Shown here: piece after piece, positions 7,193 through 14,044 of the stretch
How the letters are laid out: the number at the start of each line of letters is the position of its first letter
How positions within the stretch are numbered: the first letter of the stretch is position 1
Assembly (NCBI GenBank): GCA_937997955.1
Contig: CALLDR010000107.1
Span: 1 to 15,628 of the forward strand
DNA length: 15,628 nucleotides
Source: an uncultured Emergencia sp.
GTDB taxonomy: Bacteria > Bacillota > Clostridia > Peptostreptococcales > Anaerovoracaceae
Direction of reading: 5' to 3'
The notes under the pieces: model-generated
Databases searched by the model: none
What the model was told of the DNA's origin: nothing
What the model saw: the letters and a program-made list of their open reading frames with translations, nothing else
Translations under genes and position numbers: made by a program

Positions 7193-8284
7193 ATGGAATA
7201 TCGCACACTGCCCCATGGAGGGGAGAAGATCAGTGTTCTGGGGTTAGGCATGGGATACATCTCAGGTACACAGGACGAAATTACAGAGACCATCGACGCG
7301 GCCATCAAAGCCGGCATAAACTTCTTTGATCTCGCGGCATCAGAGAGGAGGCCTTACGCGGCATACGCCAGAGCTTTTGAGGGCCGGCGGGAACAGGTCA
7401 TGACGCAGATGCACTTTGGGGCGGTCTACGACGACGGCAAATACGGCTGGTCACAGGATCTGGACGCTGTCAAAAGGACGTTTCAGTGGGAATTGGAGCT
7501 GTTTGGCACCGATTATACGGATATTGGCATGCTGCACTGCATTGACGAGGCGGAGGATCTGCAGTACGCCATGGACAGCGGGCTGTGGGACTATATGAAG
7601 CATCTGAAAAGCGAAGGCAAGATCCGGCATCTGGGCTTTTCGACCCATAATCCGGCTATCGCCCGCCGACTGCTGGACACCGGCCTTATCGATTTGTTCA
7701 TGTTCAGCATCAATCCCGCCTACGACTATCAAAAGGGCGACTACGCCATCGGCGGCACGGGTGAACGCGCGGCCCTGTATCGGGAAAGCGAAGCTCTGGG
7801 CGTAGGCATTTCCGTTATGAAGCCTTTTGCGGGAGGGCAGCTGCTGGATCCGAAGCTGTCTCCGTTCAGGCAGCCCTTGAGTCACGCGCAGTGCATCAAG
7901 TACGCGTTGGACCGTCCGGCGGTGATGACGGTGCTGCCGGGGATACGCGGCCAGGCGGACCTTGCGGATATCCTGGCCTATGTGGACGCGGACGAGGCGT
8001 CAAAGGATTATTCGGCCATCGGCGGCTTTACGCCAAAGGACATGAACGGCGTATGCGTGTACTGCAACCACTGCCAGCCATGTCCGGCGGGCCTGGATGT
8101 AGGCATGATCAACAAATACTATGACCTGGCAAAGGCCGGCGACGCCATGGCGGCGGAGCACTATAAGAAGCTGGAACGCTGCGCTTCGGACTGCGTGAAG
8201 TGCGGTCACTGTGAGAGCCGGTGCCCTTTTGATGTAAAACAGGAAGACAGAATGGAAGAGATCGCGGCGTATTTCGGAAGATAG
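7193..8284 (+). CDS. Aldo/keto reductase with C-terminal ferredoxin-like domain
   Basis: The 363-residue protein has an aldo/keto reductase barrel (about 1-265) joined to a tail for two [4Fe-4S] clusters (about 285-350), the COG1453 architecture of anaerobes. Tail cysteines are C288, C291, C294 and C297 (CxxCxxCxxCP) and C330, C334, C337, C340 and C344 (ending CP). In the barrel, D46 (FFD), a Tyr (Y55 or Y58) and H115 (LHCID) fit the usual tetrad. The expected catalytic Lys strand reads VMTQMHFG, so H74 or its neighbour stands where Lys is normal. The substrate is unknown. The cluster tail suggests electron exchange with ferredoxin or flavin rather than simple NADPH chemistry. The start at 7193 is set by GGAGGAGG (7178-7185), seven bases upstream; an in-frame ATG at 7130 lies on the promoter. 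It is co-transcribed with the cupin 39 bases downstream. Confidence 0.93.
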   Translation: MEYRTLPHGGEKISVLGLGMGYISGTQDEITETIDAAIKAGINFFDLAASERRPYAAYARAFEGRREQVMTQMHFGAVYDDGKYGWSQDLDAVKRTFQWELELFGTDYTDIGMLHCIDEAEDLQYAMDSGLWDYMKHLKSEGKIRHLGFSTHNPAIARRLLDTGLIDLFMFSINPAYDYQKGDYAIGGTGERAALYRESEALGVGISVMKPFAGGQLLDPKLSPFRQPLSHAQCIKYALDRPAVMTVLPGIRGQADLADILAYVDADEASKDYSAIGGFTPKDMNGVCVYCNHCQPCPAGLDVGMINKYYDLAKAGDAMAAEHYKKLERCASDCVKCGHCESRCPFDVKQEDRMEEIAAYFGR

Positions 8285-8323
8285 AACGGGCAGCGAGGAG
8301 ATACAGAAGAGGAGGACATATAA

Positions 8324-8779
8324 ATGGAAGCGAAAACGATGATGAACGAACGGTACGAGGCGGAAAGACGCGCCCACCAGGAATCCATGGTATTCCCTGA
8401 GGGGCAGCCCAACGACGGCTTCGCAGAGTATTTCAGCGGCAGAAGCTATCTGGCGCCGGTCTCAACGGAACAGGTGGGGATTTTCAATGTAACCTTTGAA
8501 CCGGGCTGCCGGAACAACTGGCATATCCATCAGGCCCGAAGCGGCGGCGGACAGATCCTGATCTGTATTGCCGGAAGGGGCTACTACCAGGAATGGGGCG
8601 AAGAGGCGCGGGAGCTTCATCCGGGGGACGTGGTCAACATTCCCGCCGGCGTAAAGCACTGGCATGGCGCCGCGCCGGACAGCTGGTTCTCTCATCTGGC
8701 GGTAGAGGTTCCCGGAGAGGAAGGCGGCAGCCAGTGGCTGGAACCGGTTTCCGACGAGGATTATGGCAGGCTGAAATAG
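8324..8779 (+). CDS. Small cupin-domain protein
   Basis: This 151-residue single-domain cupin is probably a metal-binding enzyme or accessory protein of the cytoplasm. The first cupin motif reads W66-H67-I-H69 with Q77 at the usual Glu position, followed by GRG (84-86). The second reads GDVVNIPAGVKHWHG (101-115) with H112. The metal set is therefore probably H67, H69, Q77 and H112, and the Glu to Gln change is compatible with metal binding. Relatives of this length often sit beside carboxymuconolactone decarboxylases or aldo/keto reductases (recollection of family context), which fits the gene just upstream. GGAGG (8311-8315) lies eight bases before the ATG. No exact substrate can be given. 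Confidence 0.9.
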   Translation: MEAKTMMNERYEAERRAHQESMVFPEGQPNDGFAEYFSGRSYLAPVSTEQVGIFNVTFEPGCRNNWHIHQARSGGGQILICIAGRGYYQEWGEEARELHPGDVVNIPAGVKHWHGAAPDSWFSHLAVEVPGEEGGSQWLEPVSDEDYGRLK

Positions 8780-8827
8780 GGCGGCGCGCAGAAGAAAGGC
8801 CGCCGCGCGAATCATATCATGAGATTG

Positions 8828-8880
8828 GGAGCTGCTTTGCAGGATGTTTCACAGCATCTGCGGAGCAGCTTCTTTATATT
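8828..8880 (+). terminator. Long-hairpin terminator of the reductase-cupin operon
   Basis: The arms 8828-8846 and 8855-8872 form about 18 base pairs with three G-U pairs and one bulged G (8843), closing an eight-base loop. TTCTTTATATT follows. The T-tract is interrupted, but the stem is long. Confidence 0.75.
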
Positions 8881-8890
8881 GGAAGCTTCG

Positions 8891-8929
8891 CGCGGGAGAC
8901 TTTCGCGGGAGACTTGCGCAGGAGCTTTG
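8891..8929. repeat. Short tandem repeat CGCGGGAGACTT
   Basis: CGCGGGAGACTT occurs exactly at 8891-8902 and 8904-8915, 13 bases apart, with a decayed third copy at about 8917-8929 (GCGCAGGAGCTTT). It is noncoding and its function is unknown. Confidence 0.75.
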
Positions 8930-9045
8930 GGCTGGAAACCCTGCGCGGAAGGCTTGCGCCGAGGAAGACTCTGCTGAGCGTGGGCGATGAACGGTATAAA
9001 ACGGCGGCTGCGTCTTTCTCCGCGCCCATCCGCCCATCTCAGTAA

Positions 9046-9071
9046 AAAAAGTCAAGGCACCTTGACTTTTT
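9046..9071. promoter_or_regulatory. Palindromic operator-like site over the marR promoter
   Basis: AAAAAGTCAAGG (9046-9057) and CCTTGACTTTTT (9060-9071) are perfect 12-base arms around CA. The right arm contains the -35 box of the downstream promoter. MarR-family proteins typically bind palindromes of about this size in their own promoters, so autorepression is likely. The A-tract, stem and T-tract could also make this a bidirectional terminator. Confidence 0.75.
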
Positions 9072-9089
9072 GCTGAAAGGGAGTAAAAT
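9062..9089 (+). promoter_or_regulatory. Promoter of the marR-ABC-ABC operon
   Basis: TTGACT (9062-9067), a 16-base spacer and TAAAAT (9084-9089) form a good sigma-A-type promoter with transcript start near 9096. The -35 box is embedded in the palindrome at 9046-9071. Confidence 0.75.
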
Positions 9090-9121
9090 GGACAGGAGAA
9101 TGACGGAAAGGGGACGACGTA

Positions 9122-9598
9122 ATGAAAAGCGCGTATGAATTGTCGGATCTGAATCACAGACTGATCCGGAATTTCTGGAATATCAGCCATACCATGCACC
9201 GCATTTCGGAGGGCAAAGGAAGCCAAAAGCGGATTTTGATCATTTTGAGGGAGAACCCGGGCATTACCCAGCGGGCATTGACCGAATATCTGGATATCCA
9301 GCCTGGCTCTGCCAGCGAGGTGATCGGAAAGCTGGAAGGGGCGGGGCTGCTTCTGCGGACGCCGAGCCAGAGAGACCGGAGGACGGCGGAGCTGCATTTG
9401 ACTGAGGCTGGCGAGGCCGCGGCGAAGGAGGCCCACGAAGGGCGGGAGCAGCGCCACAGGAGCATGTTCGCCTGCCTGTCGAAGGAAGAAAGAGAAGAGC
9501 TCTTATCCCTTCTGGAACGGCTCAACAGCTCGTGGGAGCAGCAGTATCAGGAAAATCACGAACAGGATAAGGGGAAGAGAACATGTGGAAATATGTAA
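9122..9598 (+). CDS. MarR-family transcriptional regulator
   Basis: The 158-residue protein is a winged-helix regulator that should bind DNA as a dimer. Helices at about 5-45 and 115-147 provide dimer contacts. The helix-turn-helix spans about 48-74 (ITQRALTEYLDIQPGSASEV, then IGKLEGAGLL), and the wing carries the family pattern R84-D85-R86-R87 followed by LTEAGEA (93-99). It lies upstream of, and overlaps by 16 bases, an ABC exporter gene, so it is very likely the local repressor, relieved by a transported compound. The palindrome 50 to 75 bases before its ATG is the candidate operator. An AAAGGGG ribosome binding site (about 9107-9113) precedes the ATG at 9122. The ligand is unknown. Confidence 0.93.
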   Translation: MKSAYELSDLNHRLIRNFWNISHTMHRISEGKGSQKRILIILRENPGITQRALTEYLDIQPGSASEVIGKLEGAGLLLRTPSQRDRRTAELHLTEAGEAAAKEAHEGREQRHRSMFACLSKEEREELLSLLERLNSSWEQQYQENHEQDKGKRTCGNM

Positions 9599-11337
9599 AG
9601 CGATATCTGCATTTTGCCGTGATCGGAGCGGTTTTCATGGTCGGCGAGGTTTTGATGGACCTGCTTCAGCCGGAGATCATGAGCCGGATCGTAGACGACG
9701 GCGTGCTGGGCCTTCATAACGGAGGTGTCAGCGATATGAACCTGATCTGGACCATGGGACTGCAGATGGCGGGAATCGCGTTGATCGGCGGGCTGTGCGG
9801 CTCCTTGAACAACGTATTCGTACATATCGCCAGCCAGAATATGGGCAACGAGATGAGAAAAGACGCCTTCCGCAACATTATGACCTTTTCCTTTCCCCAG
9901 GTCGATACCTTTGGAACGGGCTCACTGGTCACCCGCATGACCAACGATGTCACCCAGGTGCAGAACTACATCGCCCAGTTTTTCCGCGGCATGATCCGCA
10001 CGTCCATGCTGATGTTCGGCAGCATCTTTTTCATGTTCCGCCTGAACAGACAGTTCGGGCTGATCGTGCTGTGCGCCTTTCCGGTCATCGTGGGCTGCAT
10101 GGCCTTTTGTCTGAAAAAGGCCAACCCGTTGTTCGGCAGGCTGCAGGAGCAGCTGGACGGGATCAACGGCATCATGCAGGAGGACGTGTCCGGCATCCGC
10201 ATGATCAAAGCCTGCGTCCGGGAGCTCTATGAGAAAGCCCGCTTCGGAAAGGCCAACGACGCGCTGATCAAAACCCAGCTTAAAATCCTGATCATCTTTG
10301 CTTTTATGAACCCGGTGGTCAACGCTTTGATGTATCTGGTGGTTACCATTCTTTTGCTGGCCGGCTCTTACGAGGTCAGCGCCGGAAGCGCGACGCCGGG
10401 AAACGTCATGGCGGCCATCACCTATACCACCCAGCTGCTCAACGGCATTCTGGGACTGGTCATGCTGTTTCAGAATATTTCCCGCGGCGTGGCGTCGCGA
10501 AAGAGGATGAAGGAGATCCTGAAGAGCAGGCCCGAGCTCAAAGACGGCGGCTTTGACGGGAACACTGAGCTGCGCGGCGAGATCACCTTTCGCGATGTGT
10601 CCTTTGCCTATCCCGGCAGCTCCAGGCGGGCGCTGAAGCACATCGATCTCACCATCTATCCGGGAGAGACCGTAGCGATCATGGGCGCTACAGGCTGCGG
10701 AAAATCCTCTCTGGTGAATTTGATCCCGAGGTTTTACGACGCGACAGAGGGCGTCGTCTCAGTGGATGGCGTCGACGTGAGAGAGTACGATCAGCAGCGG
10801 CTGCGGGAAAAGGTCTCCGTCGCCCTGCAGAAAAGCGAGCTGTTCAGCGTTTCGGTCGCTGAGAACATCAGCTGGGGATGCGGTGAAAAAGCGGCAGGCT
10901 CGGCAGGCCGGGAAGCCGTCGAGCAGGCGGCGCGGATCGCTCAGGCAGATGATTTTATCCGTTCTATGGAAGACGGCTATGACACTTTGGTGGCAGAGCA
11001 GGGCAACAGCCTGTCCGGCGGTCAGAAGCAGCGCATTTCTATTGCCAGAGCTGTGGTAAAGCCTGCCGAGATCCTGATCTTTGACGACGCCACCAGCGCG
11101 CTGGATCTGAAGACCGAGGCGGACCTGTATACGGCTCTGCAGGAATCAAGGCCGGACTGCACCAAGATCATCATCGCGCAGCGTATCGCTTCTGTGCGCC
11201 GCGCGGACAGGATCGTGGTCATGGACAACGGCGGCATCGCGGCCTGCGGCACCCATGAGGAGCTGCTGGAAGGCTGCGGCATTTACCGGGATATTTACGA
11301 TTCTCAAATGGGAGAGGACGGTGAAACCTATGAATGA
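9583..11337 (+). CDS. ABC exporter half-transporter, subunit with degenerate ATP site
   Basis: The 584-residue protein joins an exporter-type membrane domain of six segments (about 1-300) to an ATPase domain (about 330-580). Motifs are Walker A G368-ATGCGKSS376, Q-loop Q416, signature L477-SGGQ481, and Walker B ILIFD501 followed by D502. The catalytic Glu after Walker B is Asp, and the switch His is Gln (Q533 in AQRIAS). These are the marks of the degenerate half of heterodimeric exporters such as TM287/288, BmrCD and LmrCD. The next gene carries the canonical Glu and His, so the two form one transporter. The start overlaps the marR end by 16 bases, with AAGGGGAAGAGA as ribosome binding site (about 9569-9580). 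The substrate is unknown; drugs or amphipathic metabolites are typical for the family. Confidence 0.95.
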   Translation: MWKYVKRYLHFAVIGAVFMVGEVLMDLLQPEIMSRIVDDGVLGLHNGGVSDMNLIWTMGLQMAGIALIGGLCGSLNNVFVHIASQNMGNEMRKDAFRNIMTFSFPQVDTFGTGSLVTRMTNDVTQVQNYIAQFFRGMIRTSMLMFGSIFFMFRLNRQFGLIVLCAFPVIVGCMAFCLKKANPLFGRLQEQLDGINGIMQEDVSGIRMIKACVRELYEKARFGKANDALIKTQLKILIIFAFMNPVVNALMYLVVTILLLAGSYEVSAGSATPGNVMAAITYTTQLLNGILGLVMLFQNISRGVASRKRMKEILKSRPELKDGGFDGNTELRGEITFRDVSFAYPGSSRRALKHIDLTIYPGETVAIMGATGCGKSSLVNLIPRFYDATEGVVSVDGVDVREYDQQRLREKVSVALQKSELFSVSVAENISWGCGEKAAGSAGREAVEQAARIAQADDFIRSMEDGYDTLVAEQGNSLSGGQKQRISIARAVVKPAEILIFDDATSALDLKTEADLYTALQESRPDCTKIIIAQRIASVRRADRIVVMDNGGIAACGTHEELLEGCGIYRDIYDSQMGEDGETYE

Positions 11338-13177
11338 TAAGCGTTTGACGGGCGACAGGAGCTTTATGGCGGACAAAAAGCTGGCAGAGCGAAACATTCC
11401 CGGCATGATGAACCGGAACAACCGCTTTGCCGAGGCAGAGCATGCGGAGCATGTGGGCGCGACACTGAAACGGATCCTGACCTACTTTGCCCGTGAGAAA
11501 TTCATGGTCTTCGGCATGCTTGCCATCGTCGTTACGGGCACCCTCTGCGGCGTCTACGCGCCCAGTCTGCAGAGCCGCGCCATCGATATCATCGCGGGAA
11601 CAAAGGGCGGCATGCTCGCGTCTACGCTGCTTTTGATGATGAGCGTCTATCTGATCTACAGCGGCTGCCAGCTGTTTCAGGGCGTGATCAGCGCCCGTCT
11701 CAGCCAGAGGATCGTCCGCAGAATGAGGGAAGAGCTGTTCAGCAAGATCGTCGGCCTGCCGATCCGATATCTGGACACCCATTCCCACGGCGACGTCATG
11801 AGCCGTATGACCAACGACATCGAGAACATATCCACGACGGTTTCCCAATCCCTGCCGTCTCTGTTTTCCGGCGTGCTGACCATCGCCGGAACGGTGGCCG
11901 TCATGGTGTATTACTGCTGGCAGCTGGCGCTTTTGAGCTGCGTAACGGTGCTGCTGACTTTGATGGCTACCAAGTTTTTGTCAAAGAAGGTCCGGCGGTT
12001 TTCCCGGAAGAGGCAGCAGCTTCTGGGACAGCTCAACGGCACGGTGGAGGAAATGGTCTCTGGATATCGGACTGTAGTCGCTTACAATCATCAAAAGGCT
12101 ACCACAGAGATGTTCTGCAGCACGTCGGATTCTCTGACAAAGGCAGGCATCCGCACTGACGCCTTCAGCGGCGTCATGGGGCCGGTTATGAACTGCATCG
12201 GCAACATTGGATTTGTGATCATCGCGGCCTTCGGCGGATATTTTGCCCTGCGGGGAATGATTTCCGTAGGCGTCATTTCGGCGTTTATCGTCTACGCGAA
12301 GCAGTTCAGCCGGCCGATCAATGAGCTCGCCCAGATCTACGGCCAGCTGCAGACGGCCATCGCCGGCGCGGAGCGGGTCTTCATGGTTTTGGACGAGGAG
12401 GACGAAGCCATGGACGGAGAGGCTCTGGCAGAAGGCGGAGAGGCAGAGGTATCCTTCCAAAACGTGAACTTTTCCTATGTGTCGGGACAGCCGGTCATCA
12501 GGGACTTTACCCTGACGGTGCCGCCGGGAAAGAAGGTGGCTCTGGTAGGCTCCACCGGCAGCGGAAAGACGACCATCGTGAATCTGCTGCTGCGCTTCTA
12601 CGATATTGACAGCGGAGAGATCAGGATCGACCAGCAGAGCATTTCGGGGGTCAGCCGGTCCAGCCTGCGCAGAAATGTGGCCATCGTCCTGCAGGACACG
12701 GTGCTGTTTTCCGATACAGTAGGAAATAACCTGCGGTATGCCAGGGAAGATGTCACCCAGGAGCAGCTGGAACGGGCTGTTGCCATGAGCTGCTGTGAGG
12801 AGCTGCTGGAGATGCTGCCTCAGGGCTACGACACGAAGCTGACTGCTGCCGGGACCAACATCAGCCAGGGGCAGAGACAGCTTTTGGCCATCGCCAGGGC
12901 CTTTGTGGCGGATCCCAGGATTTTGATCCTAGATGAGGCGACCTCCAACGTGGATACCCGAACGGAAAAGGCCATTCAGAGCGCCATGCAGCTCGCCATG
13001 GAGGGGCGCACCAGCATCGTGATCGCGCACAGGCTGTCCACCATCAGGGATTCCGACCTGATCGTGGTCATGGATCACGGACAGATCGTGGAAAGCGGAA
13101 ACCACGACGCTTTGCTGGCGCGAAAGGGCAAGTACTACGAGCTGTACATGACCCAGTACGCCGGTTTTGCGACGTGA
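11330..13177 (+). CDS. ABC exporter half-transporter, catalytic subunit
   Basis: The 615-residue partner has an N-terminal extension of about 45 residues, six membrane segments (about 56-325) and an ATPase domain (about 370-610). Walker A is G407-STGSGKTT415, Q-loop Q455, Walker B ILILD535 with catalytic E536, and switch H567 (AHRLST). Its signature reads I511-SQGQ515 rather than SGGQ, completing the degenerate site built with the partner's Asp and Gln, while its own Walker region with the partner's intact SGGQ makes the active site. The ATG at 11330 overlaps the upstream stop by eight bases (ATGAATGA), with GGAGAGGA at 11311-11318. An in-frame upstream start at 11255 lies deep inside the previous gene and has no ribosome binding site. 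I see no T-tract terminator after this gene. Confidence 0.95.
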   Translation: MNDKRLTGDRSFMADKKLAERNIPGMMNRNNRFAEAEHAEHVGATLKRILTYFAREKFMVFGMLAIVVTGTLCGVYAPSLQSRAIDIIAGTKGGMLASTLLLMMSVYLIYSGCQLFQGVISARLSQRIVRRMREELFSKIVGLPIRYLDTHSHGDVMSRMTNDIENISTTVSQSLPSLFSGVLTIAGTVAVMVYYCWQLALLSCVTVLLTLMATKFLSKKVRRFSRKRQQLLGQLNGTVEEMVSGYRTVVAYNHQKATTEMFCSTSDSLTKAGIRTDAFSGVMGPVMNCIGNIGFVIIAAFGGYFALRGMISVGVISAFIVYAKQFSRPINELAQIYGQLQTAIAGAERVFMVLDEEDEAMDGEALAEGGEAEVSFQNVNFSYVSGQPVIRDFTLTVPPGKKVALVGSTGSGKTTIVNLLLRFYDIDSGEIRIDQQSISGVSRSSLRRNVAIVLQDTVLFSDTVGNNLRYAREDVTQEQLERAVAMSCCEELLEMLPQGYDTKLTAAGTNISQGQRQLLAIARAFVADPRILILDEATSNVDTRTEKAIQSAMQLAMEGRTSIVIAHRLSTIRDSDLIVVMDHGQIVESGNHDALLARKGKYYELYMTQYAGFAT

Positions 13178-13208
13178 CGCGGAGCAAAAGATATCGTCGG
13201 CGGACCAC

Positions 13209-13223
13209 TCTACGCTCCGTAGA
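13209..13223. promoter_or_regulatory. Inverted repeat beside the promoter of the XRE gene
   Basis: TCTACG (13209-13214) and CGTAGA (13218-13223) form a perfect six-base inverted repeat around CTC. It ends one base before the -35 box. It could be the autoregulatory site of the XRE protein encoded downstream. Confidence 0.45.
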
Positions 13224-13252
13224 TTGCGGGCTGTGAAGTTTTGCGATATACT
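13224..13252 (+). promoter_or_regulatory. Promoter of the XRE-desulforedoxin gene
   Basis: TTGCGG (13224-13229), a 17-base spacer and TATACT (13247-13252). The start of transcription near 13259 falls right before GGGAGGT (13260-13266), giving a very short leader of about 15 bases. Confidence 0.6.
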
Positions 13253-13273
13253 CTTTGCTGGGAGGTGAAAGAT

Positions 13274-13855
13274 ATGGATAATGAAAAAATGGGAATACTG
13301 CTCCGGCGGCTGCGCACAGAGACCGGAATGACCCAGAGAGCTCTGGCGGACCGGCTGCATCTCAGCGACAGGACCGTATCCAAGTGGGAGCGGGGCCAGG
13401 GTTGTCCTGACGTATCGCTGCTGCCGCGCCTCTCGGAAATTTTCGATGTCAACATAGAAAAGCTGCTTGCCGGGGATCTTGCCGAAAGCGGCGCAGATGG
13501 AGGGAATATGAAGAGAGTGAAATTTTACGTGTGTCCGGTCTGCGGAAACATCATGACCGCTACGGGACAGGGGGAACCGTCCTGCTGCGGCCGGAAGCTG
13601 CAGCCTTTGAAGGCGGCGCCCGCCGATGAGGAACATCAGGTCAGCAGGGAGGTCGTGGAGGACGAATGGTATCTGACCTTTCAGCATCCCATGGAAAAAG
13701 GACATTTCATTCAATTTGTCGCCTATTTAGACTACGACAGGGTGACCTTGATACGAATGTATCCGGAAAGCGGAGGGGAAGTGCGGTTTCCCAAGCGGGG
13801 CAGGGGAAAGATCTGCTTCTGCTGCAGCAGGGACGGCCTCTTTGAACTGAAGTGA
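13274..13855 (+). CDS. XRE-family DNA-binding domain fused to desulfoferrodoxin-like iron domain
   Basis: The 193-residue protein has an XRE helix-turn-helix (about 6-64, with MTQRALADRLHLSDRTVSKW at 19-38) and then, after a short linker, a desulforedoxin-type knuckle C87-x2-C90-x13-C104-C105. A superoxide-reductase-like beta domain (about 119-193) follows. In that domain E120-H121, H138-P-M and G-H144-F-I match positions that bind catalytic iron in desulfoferrodoxins. The final ligand pair C-x-x-H appears as C184-S-R-D187, so the His is Asp. I infer a regulator sensing iron or superoxide rather than an enzyme. GGGAGGT, seven bases upstream, fixes the ATG at 13274 over an earlier TTG (13241) in the promoter. 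It is monocistronic and convergent with the next gene. The split architecture is seen directly; the function is inference. Confidence 0.87.
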   Translation: MDNEKMGILLRRLRTETGMTQRALADRLHLSDRTVSKWERGQGCPDVSLLPRLSEIFDVNIEKLLAGDLAESGADGGNMKRVKFYVCPVCGNIMTATGQGEPSCCGRKLQPLKAAPADEEHQVSREVVEDEWYLTFQHPMEKGHFIQFVAYLDYDRVTLIRMYPESGGEVRFPKRGRGKICFCCSRDGLFELK

Positions 13856-13936
13856 CCGCGCGCGCCGGCCTTGTGCCTGTCTCCGCTTCCGCCGCGCCTG
13901 TTCCGCAGCTGACATGGAGCCAGCCCTGGCGCCGAC

Positions 13937-13969
13937 CTGGAACTGATCTGGAGCTGACCTGGAGCTGAC
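13937..13969. repeat. 11-base tandem repeat CTGGAGCTGAC, three copies
   Basis: Abutting units at 13937-13947 (two changes), 13948-13958 and 13959-13969 (identical) lie in the gap between two convergent genes. Degenerate related sequence (GCTGACATGGAGC) lies just upstream. Confidence 0.85.
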
Positions 13970-13985
13970 TGAGCCCTTTGGTGCC

Positions 13986-14035
13986 GGCCGGACCCGCGCT
14001 TTGACCAAAAAACGGCTGAGCGGCAGGGTCCGGCC
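13986..14035. repeat. Large inverted repeat between convergent genes
   Basis: GGCCGGACCC (13986-13995) and GGGTCCGGCC (14026-14035) are perfect 10-base arms around 30 bases, with a further short pairing inside (CGCT 13997-14000 with AGCG 14019-14022). No T-tract follows on either strand; six A, or T on the minus strand, lie in the loop. It may end transcripts from both sides in a non-standard way. Confidence 0.7.
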
Positions 14036-14044
14036 AGACTGTCA

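Larger units (their letters stand above)
8780..9121. other. Intergenic region between the cupin and marR-type genes
   Basis: This 342-base gap contains, in order, a GC-rich imperfect inverted repeat just after the cupin stop, the operon terminator (8828-8880), a short tandem repeat (8891-8929), about 110 bases in which I see nothing, and the MarR operator and promoter (9046-9089). Confidence 0.7.

Noticed and set aside
8891..8929. Start of a CRISPR array
   Set aside because: The units are 12 bases with one-base gaps, with no spacers and no cas genes.
9922..10641. Minus-strand open frame inside the first ABC gene
   Set aside because: Antisense shadow; very rich in His, Asp and Gln as expected from reversed ABC codons.
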